From Beijerinckiaceae bacterium (GTDB taxonomy: Bacteria > Pseudomonadota > Alphaproteobacteria > Rhizobiales > Beijerinckiaceae): a DNA stretch of 57,109 nt. The notes under the pieces are model-generated. The model worked only from the letters and a program-made list of their open reading frames with translations. It did not search any database and was not told where the DNA came from. The position numbers were made by a program, and so were the translations under genes. The DNA lies in the NCBI GenBank assembly GCA_947453205.1, contig CANGFT010000021.1, positions 1 to 57,109 on the forward strand, written 5' to 3'. Shown here in pieces: positions 9,247 through 18,580 of this stretch. Numbering within the stretch: the first letter of the stretch is position 1; each line of letters begins with the position of its first letter.

Positions 9247-10254
9247 ATGACACGTTCCAGGCTGCCTCTCGCGCTCGGGTTCCTTCTCGCCGCCCTTCCG
9301 GCGTCGGCTGATGAGGTCGAGGATTTCTATCGCGGGCGCACCCTCACGGTCATGGTGGGCGTGGGCGCTGGCGGCGAATATGACCTGCAGATGCGGATGG
9401 TCTCCCGCCATATCGCCAAACATATTCCGGGCAAGCCCTCGACGGTGGCCCAGAACATGGTCGGGGCCACCGGGCTGCTGATGGCGAACCATCTCGCCAA
9501 TGTCGCGCCCAAAGACGGCAGCATGATGGGCCTCGTGCAGAATGGTCTGCCATCCTATCAGGCCATGGGCATCGAGGGCGTGAATTTCGACGCCACCAAA
9601 TTCAACTGGATCGGCAGCCTCTCGCCCACCGCCGAAACCATGGCGATTTTCAAACACGCTGGGGTCAAGACCATTGAAGACGCGCGCAAGAAAGAGCTGA
9701 TCGCGGGCTCCAACGGGCGCTCGGGCATCACCTACACGTTCCCACGGCTCATGAACGAACTTCTGGGCACGCGCTTCAAGATCATCACGGGCTATCAGGG
9801 CGTCAACGAGATCAACATCGCGATGGATCGCGGCGAGGCGGACGGGCGTAATAATTCGTGGACGAGTTGGAAGGCGTCGAAGCCTGACTGGATCGCCAAT
9901 AAGGACATTCACATCATCGTCTATGCAGGCCCCAAGCCCCGCGATCTCGAGGGCGTTCCGGCTTTTGAAGATCTCGTCGCCAATGAGGAGGACCGTCAGC
10001 TCGTGCGCCTCGTCATCAGCGGCTCGCGCCTTGGCCACCCCTTCGCAACGACGCCAGGCGTTCCGCAAGAGCGTGTGAAGGCGCTGCGCGAGGCCTTTGC
10101 GGCGATGGTGAGGGATCCCGACTATCTCAAGGAAGTCACCGCCGCCCGTCTTGAGCCAAACCCGATCAGAGGCGAAGATCTGCAGAAGACCGTCGATGAA
10201 CTCATGGCCATGCCGCAAGCGGTCAAGGCGCGCGGGAAAAAGCTGGTGGAGTGA
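9247..10254 (+). CDS. Bug/TctC-family periplasmic solute-binding protein
   Basis: A 335-residue protein with an N-terminal signal peptide (about residues 1-21, cleavage near PASA-DE). The mature part shows the tripartite tricarboxylate transporter receptor pattern: FYRGRTLTVMVG, GGEYD, HIPGKPS, QNMVGATG and APKDGSMMG. Such receptors bind carboxylates in the periplasm and hand them to a TctAB-type permease. No tctA or tctB gene lies nearby, so this is an orphan receptor, a common situation in proteobacteria with expanded Bug families. The ligand cannot be told from sequence. It closely resembles the protein encoded at 52555-53601 in its PGKP, FNYIG/FNWIG and VTGYQG/ITGYQG segments. Confidence 0.88.
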   Translation: MTRSRLPLALGFLLAALPASADEVEDFYRGRTLTVMVGVGAGGEYDLQMRMVSRHIAKHIPGKPSTVAQNMVGATGLLMANHLANVAPKDGSMMGLVQNGLPSYQAMGIEGVNFDATKFNWIGSLSPTAETMAIFKHAGVKTIEDARKKELIAGSNGRSGITYTFPRLMNELLGTRFKIITGYQGVNEINIAMDRGEADGRNNSWTSWKASKPDWIANKDIHIIVYAGPKPRDLEGVPAFEDLVANEEDRQLVRLVISGSRLGHPFATTPGVPQERVKALREAFAAMVRDPDYLKEVTAARLEPNPIRGEDLQKTVDELMAMPQAVKARGKKLVE

Positions 10255-10407
10255 CGGACAAGGCGCCTGAAAGCCGCCAGCAAAGCCATGGTCGTGCGGC
10301 ATCGTTGCGCGCATCCTATGGCAAAATATTGTCAAGATCGTGTCTGTGCCCCTTCGCGCGGCGCAACGTCCTGCAGCCGAATGAAGCCTAATCGGGGCGG
10401 TCATTAT

Positions 10408-10428
10408 TGCTGAAATAATGTTTCAGCA
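10408..10428. repeat. Perfect 8-bp inverted repeat
   Basis: TGCTGAAA, a 5-nt spacer TAATG, then TTTCAGCA. It lies about 150 bp after the binding-protein stop and lacks a T-run, so it is not a convincing terminator. It could be a repressor operator or a weak transcript-end hairpin. Confidence 0.35.
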
Positions 10429-10582
10429 TCCATCATCCCCGAATGCAGCAGGGGACAATTGATGTGTTGCGAGGGTTGGATTTGACGGCCTGCGGCGCAC
10501 GATAGCCGAAAGTATAATAAAGCAACCGACAAGCGATTTAAGCCCATTTTAAAGGCGAAATCTGTGGTGGCCACCGCATTCC

Positions 10583-10596
10583 TTGATCCAAATCAA
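10583..10596 (+). promoter_or_regulatory. FixK/FNR-type binding site upstream of ccoN
   Basis: TTGAT-CCAA-ATCAA is a perfect match to the FNR/FixK/Anr consensus TTGAT-N4-ATCAA. Its centre lies about 91 bp before the ccoN ATG. If placed at -41.5, as at class II activated promoters, the transcript would start near 10631. This fits the known FixK or FnrL control of ccoNOQP in alphaproteobacteria under low oxygen. The regulator gene itself is not in the window. Confidence 0.9.
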
Positions 10597-10680
10597 GGAG
10601 CTTGGGTTGCTGAACGCAGATGGTTGGATTTATTGGCGAGGCGGCATCGGGTCGCGCGCTTTTGAATCTCGGGCGATGAC

Positions 10681-12354
10681 ATGACCATTCCTGCTTCCGC
10701 CGGGGCCCAGCCTGGTCCAAAGACCCTGTGGCTTGGCGAGCTCAGCCTGTTCGTTCTGTGCCTTGCGGGCGCCCTTGGCGCGCTCTATGTCGCCTCCCGC
10801 GCCTATACGCCCGAATACGCCTTCCACGCCTATGTCTTCGCCGCAGCCGGTCTGGCCGCGGGCGCAGGCGTGTTGACGCGTTATTTTCGCCGTGAGGCCG
10901 CCGCCCCGCCGCAAATGATCGACGGCAAGCCGAATTACAATTACGGCCCGATCAGGTTCGGCTCCGCCGCCGCCGTGGTCTGGGGCGTCGCAGGTTTCGC
11001 GGTGGGCTGCCTCATCGCCTTCCAGCTCGCTTTCCCCTGGCTCAATCTCGACCTGCCCTGGACCTCCTTCGGGCGCCTGCGCCCGCTGCATACGTCCGCC
11101 GTCATCTTCGCCTTCGGCGGCAATGTGCTGATCGCCACATCCTTCTATGTGGTGCAGCGCACCTGCCGCGCGCGTCTGGCGGGCGATCTTGCGCCCTGGT
11201 TCGTCATTCTCGGCTACAACCTCTTCATCGTCATCGCGGGCACGGGCTATCTGCTGGGCATCACCCAGGCGAAGGAATATGCGGAGCCTGAATGGTACGC
11301 CGACCTCTGGCTGACCATTGTCTGGGTCGTCTACCTCCTCGTGTTCCTCGGGACGATCATCAAGCGCAAGGAGCCGCATATCTATGTGGCGAACTGGTTC
11401 TACCTCGCGTTCATCGCCACCATCGCCGTCCTGCATCTCTTCAACAATGCGGCGATCCCGATCTCCATCTTCTCGTCGAAGTCCTACATCGTGTGGACCG
11501 GCGTGCAGGATGCGATGATCCAGTGGTGGTATGGCCATAACGCCGTGGGCTTCTTCCTGACCGCCGGCTTCCTCGGCATCATGTATTATTTCGTGCCCAA
11601 GCGCGCGGAGCGGCCGGTCTATTCGTACCGCCTGTCGATCATCCACTTCTGGTCGCTGATCTTCATGTATATCTGGGCAGGCCCGCACCATCTGCACTAC
11701 ACGGCCCTGCCGGACTGGGCGCAGACCGTGGGCATGGTGTTCTCGATCATGTTGTGGATGCCCTCCTGGGGCGGCATGATCAACGGGTTGATGACCCTTT
11801 CTGGCGCCTGGGACAAGCTGCGCACCGATCCCGTGCTGCGCATGATGGTTGTGTCGCTCGCCTTCTACGGCATGTCGACCTTCGAAGGGCCGATGATGTC
11901 CATCAAGGTCGTGAACTCCCTGTCCCACTATACGGACTGGACCATAGGCCACGTTCATTCGGGCGCGCTGGGCTGGGTCGGCTATGTCTCGTTCGGCGCG
12001 CTCTATTGCATGGTTCCCTGGCTGTGGAACCGCTCGAAGCTCTATTCGCTGCGTCTGGTGGAATGGCACTTCTGGCTCTCCACCATCGGCATCGTCCTCT
12101 ACATCACCTCCATGTGGGTGGCGGGCATCCTGCAGGGCCTGATGTGGCGCGCCTATACGAGCCTTGGCTTCCTCGAATTCTCCTTCATCGAGACGGTCGA
12201 GGCCATGCATCCCTATTATATCATCCGCGCTCTGGGCGGCGTGCTTTATCTCGGCGGCGCTCTCATCATGGCGTGGAACCTCTACAAGACCATCGTGGCG
12301 CCTGAAACTGAACCGGAGCCTCTGGGCCAACCTGCGTTCGCAGCGGCGGTGTGA
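10681..12354 (+). CDS. ccoN: Cytochrome c oxidase cbb3-type subunit I
   Basis: A 557-residue polytopic membrane protein, the catalytic haem-copper subunit of the cbb3 oxidase. It reduces O2 to water at a haem b3-CuB centre with high oxygen affinity. Visible landmarks are [15 protein letters not shown] (haem b ligand region), [18 protein letters not shown] (the H and Y region near CuB), [14 protein letters not shown] (the HH copper ligands) and [14 protein letters not shown] (haem ligand histidines). First gene of the operon, 85 bp downstream of the FixK/FNR box. The start ATG follows a weak Shine-Dalgarno (CTCGGGCG). Length is typical for the family. Confidence 0.98.
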   Translation: MTIPASAGAQPGPKTLWLGELSLFVLCLAGALGALYVASRAYTPEYAFHAYVFAAAGLAAGAGVLTRYFRREAAAPPQMIDGKPNYNYGPIRFGSAAAVVWGVAGFAVGCLIAFQLAFPWLNLDLPWTSFGRLRPLHTSAVIFAFGGNVLIATSFYVVQRTCRARLAGDLAPWFVILGYNLFIVIAGTGYLLGITQAKEYAEPEWYADLWLTIVWVVYLLVFLGTIIKRKEPHIYVANWFYLAFIATIAVLHLFNNAAIPISIFSSKSYIVWTGVQDAMIQWWYGHNAVGFFLTAGFLGIMYYFVPKRAERPVYSYRLSIIHFWSLIFMYIWAGPHHLHYTALPDWAQTVGMVFSIMLWMPSWGGMINGLMTLSGAWDKLRTDPVLRMMVVSLAFYGMSTFEGPMMSIKVVNSLSHYTDWTIGHVHSGALGWVGYVSFGALYCMVPWLWNRSKLYSLRLVEWHFWLSTIGIVLYITSMWVAGILQGLMWRAYTSLGFLEFSFIETVEAMHPYYIIRALGGVLYLGGALIMAWNLYKTIVAPETEPEPLGQPAFAAAV

Positions 12355-12364
12355 GGGAGATCAC

Positions 12365-13099
12365 ATGTCACTCTGGGATAGACACGCTGTTTTCGAGAAG
12401 AACTCGATCATCCTGCTCATCGGGGTTCTGCTCGTCATCTCCATCGGCGGCCTCGTCGAGATCATGCCGCTCTTCTACATGAAGAACACGATCGAGAAGG
12501 TGGAGGGGGTGCGCCCCTATACGCCGCTCGAGCTTGCAGGGCGCGACATCTATGTGCGCGAAGGCTGCTATCTCTGCCATTCGCAGATGATCCGCGCGCT
12601 GGGCGACGAGGTCGAGCGCTACGGCCATTATTCACTGGCGGCCGAGAGCATGTATGACCACCCCTTCCAGTGGGGCTCAAAGCGCAATGGTCCGGACCTC
12701 GCCCGCGTCGGCGCGAAATATTCCGACGAGTGGCACCGCCAGCATCTGTCCGATCCGCGCTCGGTGGTCTCCGCCTCGATCATGCCGGGCTATCCATGGC
12801 TGGCGCGGACGGATCTGAACACGAAGAACCTCAGCGATAATCTGCGCGTGCAGAAGCTCGAGGGCGTGCCCTATACCGACGAGCAGGTCGCCAACGCCAC
12901 CATCGACGCCCGCGCGCAGGCGAGCGAGGACGACCCTGAAGCCAAGGCTTTCGCCAGGCGTTATCCAACGGCGACGGCGCGCAACTATGGCGGCCAGCCC
13001 GGCAGGGTGACGGAGGCCGATGCGCTCATCGCCTATCTGCAGATGCTCGGCACGACCGTCGACTTCAAGATCTACGACGAAAAAGCGAACATCCGCTGA
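12365..13099 (+). CDS. ccoO: Cytochrome c oxidase cbb3-type subunit II (mono-haem)
   Basis: A 244-residue membrane-anchored c-type cytochrome that passes electrons to CcoN. It has one N-terminal membrane segment (about 13-35) and one haem c motif, C68-Y-L-C71-H72. The family segments [16 protein letters not shown] and [14 protein letters not shown] are present. The start was set at 12365 (MSLWDRH), 10 bp after ccoN; a longer frame opens inside ccoN but is not supported. Methionine M-P-G-Y-P (residues about 140-144) is the likely sixth haem ligand region. Confidence 0.97.
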   Translation: MSLWDRHAVFEKNSIILLIGVLLVISIGGLVEIMPLFYMKNTIEKVEGVRPYTPLELAGRDIYVREGCYLCHSQMIRALGDEVERYGHYSLAAESMYDHPFQWGSKRNGPDLARVGAKYSDEWHRQHLSDPRSVVSASIMPGYPWLARTDLNTKNLSDNLRVQKLEGVPYTDEQVANATIDARAQASEDDPEAKAFARRYPTATARNYGGQPGRVTEADALIAYLQMLGTTVDFKIYDEKANIR

Positions 13100-13109
13100 G
13101 GAGGGCCCC

Positions 13110-13259
13110 ATGACCATCGAAGCCTTTCTCAGGGACGCGCATCTGTGGAGCCTCATCATTGTGGGAACTACCTTTGTGCTGATCATCGCCTATGCGCTCT
13201 GGCCCTCCTTGCAATCGCAATTCGACGAGGCCGCGAAATTCCCTCTTCGTGAGGATTGA
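13110..13259 (+). CDS. ccoQ: Cytochrome c oxidase cbb3-type subunit CcoQ
   Basis: A 49-residue single-span membrane protein that stabilises the cbb3 complex. The sequence begins MTIEAFLRDAHLW and has one hydrophobic helix (about 14-33). The ATG at 13110 is preceded by GAGGAGGG and lies 10 bp after ccoO; ccoP starts 3 bp after its stop. Size, position and topology identify it, as sequence conservation in this family is low. Confidence 0.93.
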   Translation: MTIEAFLRDAHLWSLIIVGTTFVLIIAYALWPSLQSQFDEAAKFPLRED

Positions 13260-13262
13260 GCC

Positions 13263-14147
13263 ATGACACAGACCGACAAACACGCCGAAATCGACAGCCA
13301 CTCCGGCATGCACACCACGGGGCATGAGTGGGACGGCATCAAGGAGTTGAACACGCCGCTGCCGCGCTGGTGGCTGAACATTCTCTACGCCACCATGGTC
13401 TGGGCCTTCTTCTACTGCATCGCCTATCCCGCGGTTCCCCTGATCCAGTCCTTCACGCCGGGCGTGCTGGGCTGGAGTTCGCGGCAGGGGGTGAACGAGG
13501 ATCTCGAAAAGCTCCGCGCCCAGCGCGCCCCGATCGTGGCCGCGCTCTCCAACGCCAGCCTGCAGGACATCGAGCAGAACCCGCAGTTGCGGACCTTCGC
13601 CATCGCCCAGGGCAAGGCGGCCTTCGGCGACAATTGCGCGCCCTGCCATGGCGCTGGCGGCGGCGGCGCCAAGGGCTATCCGAACCTCAACGATGACGAT
13701 TGGCTCTGGGGCGGCTCGCTCGACCAGATCTCCGAAACGATCCATCACGGCGTGCGCGCCGCCGATGACGATCTGACGCGCGTCGGCGCCATGCCCGCCT
13801 TTGGCCGCGAGGGCGTGCTGACGGCGAAGCAGATCTCGGATGTCGCGGACTACGTGCGCTCCTTATCGAAGCTCGCGCTTCCCGCCGGCGCCGATCTTGC
13901 CGCCGGCGCCGCCGTCTTCGAGGAGAACTGCGCCTCCTGCCATGGCGAGAAGGGGCAGGGGAATCAGGATATGGGCGCGCCCAATCTCGCCGACGCCATC
14001 TGGCTCTATGGCTCAGACAAAAGCATCATCGTCGAAGGCTTGACCAACGGCCGCGGCGGCGTCATGCCGGCCTGGACGGGGCGGCTTGATGAAACCACGA
14101 TCAAGGCGCTGACCGTCTATGTGCATACCCTTGGTGGAGGCCGTTAA
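13263..14147 (+). CDS. ccoP: Cytochrome c oxidase cbb3-type subunit III (di-haem)
   Basis: A 294-residue membrane-anchored di-haem cytochrome c that receives electrons from soluble cytochromes. The N-terminal segment has the family signature HEWDGIKELNTPLPRWW followed by a membrane helix (about 38-60). Two haem motifs are visible: C125-A-P-C128-H129 and C223-A-S-C226-H227. Each is followed by a GxMPA-type methionine ligand segment (GAMPAFG and GVMPAWTG). The gene follows ccoQ after 3 bp. Confidence 0.98.
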   Translation: MTQTDKHAEIDSHSGMHTTGHEWDGIKELNTPLPRWWLNILYATMVWAFFYCIAYPAVPLIQSFTPGVLGWSSRQGVNEDLEKLRAQRAPIVAALSNASLQDIEQNPQLRTFAIAQGKAAFGDNCAPCHGAGGGGAKGYPNLNDDDWLWGGSLDQISETIHHGVRAADDDLTRVGAMPAFGREGVLTAKQISDVADYVRSLSKLALPAGADLAAGAAVFEENCASCHGEKGQGNQDMGAPNLADAIWLYGSDKSIIVEGLTNGRGGVMPAWTGRLDETTIKALTVYVHTLGGGR

Positions 14148-14170
14148 GCGGCCGCCGTTGGACCTGTGTG

Positions 14171-15646
14171 ATGAGCGTCAAGCAGCAACAACTGGACGAC
14201 GCCGCCCTGCTGGCGAGCGGGGGTGAGCTCCCGCTCTACGCGAGTTCGAAGAAGGTCTATCCGCAAAGCGTCGAGGGGCGTTTCCGCAGGATCAAATGGG
14301 CGATCCTATTGGTCACCCTTGGCGTCTATTACTTCCTGCCCTTCGTGCGCTGGGACCGTGGCCCCGACGCGCCCGGCCAGGCTGTGCTGGTCGATCTCGC
14401 CAATCGCCGCTTTTATTTCTTCTTCATCGAGATCTGGCCGCAGGAATTCTATTATCTGACGGGCCTGCTCATTCTCGCCGCCTTCTCGCTCTTTCTCATG
14501 AATTCGCTGGCGGGGCGCATCTGGTGCGGCTACCTTTGCCCGCAGACCGTCTGGACGGATCTTTTCCTGACGGTGGAGCGCTGGATCGAGGGCGATCGTC
14601 GCGAGCGCATGATGAAGGATGGCCAGCCTCTGTCGCTGGAGCGCTTCACCGAAAAGCTGCTCAAACATTCGACCTGGCTGATGATCGCCTGGTGGACCGG
14701 CGGCGCGTGGGTTCTTTACTTCGCCGACGCCCCCACGCTCGTCTACAATCTCGCGACCTTCCAGGGCGAACCCGTCGCCTATGTCTGGATCGCGATCCTG
14801 ACCTTCACCACTTATTTTCTGGCCGGGCACATGCGCGAACAAGTCTGCACCTATATGTGCCCATGGCCGCGCATCCAGGCGGCGCTGACGGACGAATGGG
14901 CGCTGAACGTCACCTATCGCTATGATCGCGGCGAGCCGCGCGGCTCCGTCAAGAAAAGCGAGGCCCTGCGCGTTTCGGGCGGCAAGAGCGGCGATTGCGT
15001 GGATTGCCATCAATGCGTGAACGTCTGCCCCACCGGCGTCGACATCCGCGACGGCTTGCAGATCGACTGCATCCAGTGCGGCCTTTGCATCGACGCCTGC
15101 GATAACATCATGACCCGGATCGGGCGCCCGACCGGCCTCATCGGCTATGACACCGAAAACAACGTCAGGCTTCGCGAAGCCGGCCTGCCCGCCCTGCCGA
15201 CGCGGCTGGTGCGTCCGCGGACGGTGCTTTACGCCGTATTGATCGGCGTCGTCGGCTTGCTGATGCTCTATACCCTGAGCACGCGCAAGACGATCGAGGT
15301 GGCGGCGCTGCATGACCGCAACCCGCAATATGTGACGCTCTCCGATGGCTCGATCCGCAATGGCTACACCCTGCGCCTCGTCAACCGGCAGGATGTGGAG
15401 CGCACTTTCCTCATCAGCGTCGAAGGGCTAGGAGATGCGCGCATCGAAAGCACAGCCCTTGCGCTTGATGCGCAGGGCCGGCTGCGGGCTTCGGTGGGCC
15501 GCGACCAGACGCTTGAGTTGCGCATTCTCGTTTCAGTTCCAGCGAGCTTCAATCGCGACGCCAAAAGCCGCCCTGTCGCCATCCGCGCTCTGGAGCCCGC
15601 AACCGGCGCCGCAGCGGTGGTGACAGATCATTTCTTTTTGCCGTGA
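14171..15646 (+). CDS. ccoG: cbb3 oxidase assembly cupric reductase CcoG (FixG/RdxA)
   Basis: A 491-residue membrane ferredoxin-like protein. CcoG reduces Cu(II) for delivery of copper to the CuB centre of CcoN. It has membrane segments in the first 230 residues (one carries WCGYLCPQTVW). A bacterial ferredoxin pair follows, with C276xxC279xxC282xxxC286P and C300xxC303xxC306xxxC310. After one more helix comes an Ig-like C-terminal domain. ATG at 14171 was chosen; a GTG immediately before it is also possible. The 23-bp gap to ccoP suggests co-transcription. Confidence 0.96.
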   Translation: MSVKQQQLDDAALLASGGELPLYASSKKVYPQSVEGRFRRIKWAILLVTLGVYYFLPFVRWDRGPDAPGQAVLVDLANRRFYFFFIEIWPQEFYYLTGLLILAAFSLFLMNSLAGRIWCGYLCPQTVWTDLFLTVERWIEGDRRERMMKDGQPLSLERFTEKLLKHSTWLMIAWWTGGAWVLYFADAPTLVYNLATFQGEPVAYVWIAILTFTTYFLAGHMREQVCTYMCPWPRIQAALTDEWALNVTYRYDRGEPRGSVKKSEALRVSGGKSGDCVDCHQCVNVCPTGVDIRDGLQIDCIQCGLCIDACDNIMTRIGRPTGLIGYDTENNVRLREAGLPALPTRLVRPRTVLYAVLIGVVGLLMLYTLSTRKTIEVAALHDRNPQYVTLSDGSIRNGYTLRLVNRQDVERTFLISVEGLGDARIESTALALDAQGRLRASVGRDQTLELRILVSVPASFNRDAKSRPVAIRALEPATGAAAVVTDHFFLP

Positions 15647-15656
15647 GGGGTCCGCC

Positions 15657-16178
15657 GTGTCTGCTGCATTGAAGGAAGCTGAGCCATCGGGGCGCATTCT
15701 GACCGGGCGCATGGTTCTGGCCATGGTGGTCGTCTTTTTCGCAGTGGTCGTCGGCGCCAATCTCATCATGGCCCGCTTCGCCATCCAGACCTTCCGTGGC
15801 GTGACGAACAGCCACGCCTATACCGATGGCCTCGCCTATAACAAGCAGATCGAGGCGGCTCATGCGCAGGACGCCCTATGCTGGCAGGTGACGGGCGCCC
15901 TCACGCGTGTCGCCACCGGACGCACGCGCGTCACCGTCACCCAGACCGATGCGCAGGGCTCGCCGACGGCTGACGCGCAGGTTGAGGTTCAGTTCCAATA
16001 TCCGGTGGACCGGACCCGCGACAGGACGCTGGCTCTGACCATGCAGCAGCCGGGTCTTTACAGCGGCGAGATCGAGATAGAGGCCGGGCATTGGGGCCTT
16101 GTTTTGCGCATGGCGCAGAATGGACAAATCGTCTTCCAGTCTCAGAACAGGGTTGAGATCAGCGATCGGGCGCCATGA
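15657..16178 (+). CDS. ccoH: cbb3 oxidase assembly protein CcoH (FixH)
   Basis: A 173-residue protein with one N-terminal membrane helix (about 17-40) and a periplasmic FixH domain ending in the typical W.L.L....G pattern (GHWGLVLRMAQNGQ). CcoH is needed for assembly or stability of cbb3 oxidase and works with the CcoI copper pump. It starts with GTG at 15657, 10 bp after ccoG. The gene lies between ccoG and ccoI as in fixGHIS operons. Confidence 0.94.
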   Translation: MSAALKEAEPSGRILTGRMVLAMVVVFFAVVVGANLIMARFAIQTFRGVTNSHAYTDGLAYNKQIEAAHAQDALCWQVTGALTRVATGRTRVTVTQTDAQGSPTADAQVEVQFQYPVDRTRDRTLALTMQQPGLYSGEIEIEAGHWGLVLRMAQNGQIVFQSQNRVEISDRAP

Positions 16179-16181
16179 CAG

Positions 16182-18422
16182 ATGGATGATCGGCGGGACT
16201 TTTCTCATTATGTGCGCGGCCCCGTCGAGGGCCTGCTCACGCTTGACCTGATCCTCGCCGAGGTCGATTGCGCGGCCTGTTTCGCAGATATTGAAGCCAG
16301 GGCTCTTGCGCTGCCCGGCGTCGAGCAGGCGCGCGTCAACATCACCTATGGGCGTCTGACGGTGGTCTGGCGGCAGGGCGCTTTGAGCGCCGCAGCGCTC
16401 ATGGATCATCTGGCGCGCTGCGGCTATGCGACCCAGCCCTTCCAGCCCCAGAAGGCCGAGGCGGCGGAGAGCGCGCGCCAGAGCCATCTCCTCAAATGTC
16501 TGGCGGTGGCGAGCTTCGCCGCAATGAACATCATGCTGCTCTCGGTCTCCGTCTGGTCGGGGGAAGCGAGCGACATCAACGCCGAGACGCGCGATTTCTT
16601 CCATTGGCTCTCGGCCCTGATCGCGCTTCCCGCCGCAGGCTACGCCGGGCAGCCTTTCTTCACCTCCGCAATCCGGGCCCTGCGCGCGCGCAGCATGAAC
16701 ATGGATGTGCCGATCTCACTTGGCATATTGCTCGCGCTGGGCATGTCGGTCTTCGAGACCCTGGGCCATCGCGAACATGCCTATTTCGATTCAGCCATGA
16801 TGCTGCTGGTCTTCCTGCTGCTCGGGCGTGTGCTCGAACAATCCATGAAGCAGCGCACGCGCGTCGCCGCAGGCAATATCGCGGCGCTGAAGGGCAGCGT
16901 CGCTCATCGCATCGAGGAAGACGGCGCGCTGACCATCGTGCCCGTGGAGACGCTTGCGCCGGGGGACGAGGTGCTGCTGCGCGCGGGCGAGCGCGCGCCC
17001 GCCGACGCGGTCGTCCTGTCCGGCGCCTCGTCAGTAGACGAGAGCGTCATCACCGGCGAGACGCGGCGGCGCGAGGTCGGCGCGGGCGCGGCCATCTATG
17101 CGGGGTCGCTCAACTTCGAGGGCGTTCTGCGCCTGCGCGTCAGCAAGGCGGGCGCTGCGAGCCTCATCGACGATGTCGCGGGCCTCGTCGAGAAAGCGGG
17201 CGAGGCGCGCTCCCATTATCGTCGGCTCGCCGATGTCGCCGCACGGCTCTATGCGCCCTTCGTTCATACATCGGCGGCCCTCACGGCGATTGGCTGGCTG
17301 CTTGTCGGCGCGGGCGCGCATGACGCCATCATCTGCGCCATCGCCGTGCTCATCATCACCTGCCCCTGCGCCCTCGCGCTCGCCGTGCCTGCGGTGCAGG
17401 TGGTGGCGGCCGGGCGGCTGTTCCGCGCCGGGGTTTTTCTGAACACGCCCGAAGCCCTCGAGCGCCTGTCTGAAATCGATCACGTCGTCTTCGACAAGAC
17501 GGGCACGCTGACCCAGCCTTGCCCGCAGGTGGTCAATCGCAGCGATGTGCCCGAAGCACTGATGGCGGCGGCGGCGCGCCTCAGCCGGTCGAGCCGCCAT
17601 CCCCTTGCGGGCGCGGTCGCCGCCTGCACGGCAGGCGATGTTCTCGGCGATGTTCGCGAGTTCAGCGGCGCCGGCGTCGAGGCCCTTGTCGATGGCGAGG
17701 TCTGGAGGCTGGGCGGCGCCGCCTTCTGCGAGATTCCAGAATATGCGCGGGTCAACCCGTCCGGCGCGTCGGTGCTTTATGTCCGGCGCGGCCGGGCCTT
17801 TGCGCCGCTGGTCATCGACCAGATGCTGCGCCCTGACGCCGTCGCCACAATTTCGCGCCTGCGCGCGATGGGCCTGCCCGTCGCCATCCTTTCCGGCGAC
17901 CATGAAGCCGCCGTGCGCGCGGTCGCCGTTCAGACCGGCGTGAGCGAATGGCGCGCAGGCCTGAAGCCCGCCGACAAGATCGCGGCCATCGAAGCCATGC
18001 AGGCCTCCGGCGCGCGGGTGTTGATGGTGGGGGATGGGCTCAATGACGCGCCTGCGCTCGCCGCAGCCCATGGCTCCCTGTCGCCGGTGTCGGCGGTGCA
18101 GCTTGCGCAGGCCCAGGCGGACGCTGTGTTCATTGGCGAGCGGCTCTGGCCCGTCGCCGAGGCCATCGCGACCGCGCGCCATGCGCGGCGCCTGATGCGG
18201 CAGAACCTCGCCCTCGCCGTCGTCTACAACGCCATCGCCGCGCCGCTCGCCGTGCTCGGCTATGTGACGCCGCTCATCGCGGCGGCGGCCATGTCGGGCT
18301 CGTCCATTCTCGTCACCGTCAATGCGCTTCGCGCGGCGCGCTCAGCGCAGGCCGGGGAGGCCGGAGACAGCGCCGTGCAGCCCGCCATCAAAGCGCCCAC
18401 GGCGCAGCGGAGGCTTGCATGA
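16182..18422 (+). CDS. ccoI: cbb3-type copper-transporting P-type ATPase CcoI (FixI)
   Basis: A 746-residue P1B-type ATPase that exports copper across the inner membrane for insertion into CcoN. It has an N-terminal heavy-metal domain with C30-A-A-C33, a transmembrane copper site C394-P-C396, the phosphorylation loop D438-KTGTLT and the hinge motif GDGLNDAPAL. It starts 3 bp after ccoH and overlaps ccoS by 4 bp (ATGA), so translation is coupled. Length is normal for CcoI. Confidence 0.97.
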   Translation: MDDRRDFSHYVRGPVEGLLTLDLILAEVDCAACFADIEARALALPGVEQARVNITYGRLTVVWRQGALSAAALMDHLARCGYATQPFQPQKAEAAESARQSHLLKCLAVASFAAMNIMLLSVSVWSGEASDINAETRDFFHWLSALIALPAAGYAGQPFFTSAIRALRARSMNMDVPISLGILLALGMSVFETLGHREHAYFDSAMMLLVFLLLGRVLEQSMKQRTRVAAGNIAALKGSVAHRIEEDGALTIVPVETLAPGDEVLLRAGERAPADAVVLSGASSVDESVITGETRRREVGAGAAIYAGSLNFEGVLRLRVSKAGAASLIDDVAGLVEKAGEARSHYRRLADVAARLYAPFVHTSAALTAIGWLLVGAGAHDAIICAIAVLIITCPCALALAVPAVQVVAAGRLFRAGVFLNTPEALERLSEIDHVVFDKTGTLTQPCPQVVNRSDVPEALMAAAARLSRSSRHPLAGAVAACTAGDVLGDVREFSGAGVEALVDGEVWRLGGAAFCEIPEYARVNPSGASVLYVRRGRAFAPLVIDQMLRPDAVATISRLRAMGLPVAILSGDHEAAVRAVAVQTGVSEWRAGLKPADKIAAIEAMQASGARVLMVGDGLNDAPALAAAHGSLSPVSAVQLAQAQADAVFIGERLWPVAEAIATARHARRLMRQNLALAVVYNAIAAPLAVLGYVTPLIAAAAMSGSSILVTVNALRAARSAQAGEAGDSAVQPAIKAPTAQRRLA

Positions 18423-18580
18423 ATGTGCTGGCCTTCATGGCGCCCCTCGCCATCGGCCTCGGGCTGCTGGGTCTGCTCGCCTTCGTCTGGTCCCTGCGCA
18501 ATGGGCAATATGACGATGTGAAGGGCGCCTCCCATCGAATCCTCTCCGACGATGATCTACCCAATGACCAGCGAGGCTGA
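18419..18580 (+). CDS. ccoS: cbb3-type oxidase assembly protein CcoS (FixS)
   Basis: A 53-residue protein with one hydrophobic helix (about 5-27), then the family hallmark W-S-L-R-N-G-Q-Y-D-D. An acidic tail follows with SDDDLP. CcoS is required for insertion of haem and copper cofactors into CcoN. It overlaps the ccoI stop by 4 bp and overlaps the next gene. Confidence 0.95.
   Translation: MNVLAFMAPLAIGLGLLGLLAFVWSLRNGQYDDVKGASHRILSDDDLPNDQRG

Larger units (their letters stand above)
10255..10680. other. Upstream region of the cco operon
   Basis: The 426 bp between the binding-protein gene and ccoN contain no credible gene. They hold an 8-bp perfect inverted repeat (10408-10428) and a perfect FixK/FNR box (10583-10596), annotated separately. 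The stretch 10500-10560 is moderately AT-rich, consistent with a promoter region. Confidence 0.5.

Noticed and set aside
9059-9250. Small plus-strand open frame of 63 codons before the Bug gene
   Set aside because: No ribosome site, atypical composition, no recognisable feature, and it runs into the start of the real gene in another frame.
10630-12330. A 566-codon minus-strand frame opposite ccoN
   Set aside because: His/Asp/Gly-rich antisense translation without features; ccoN on the plus strand is unambiguous.
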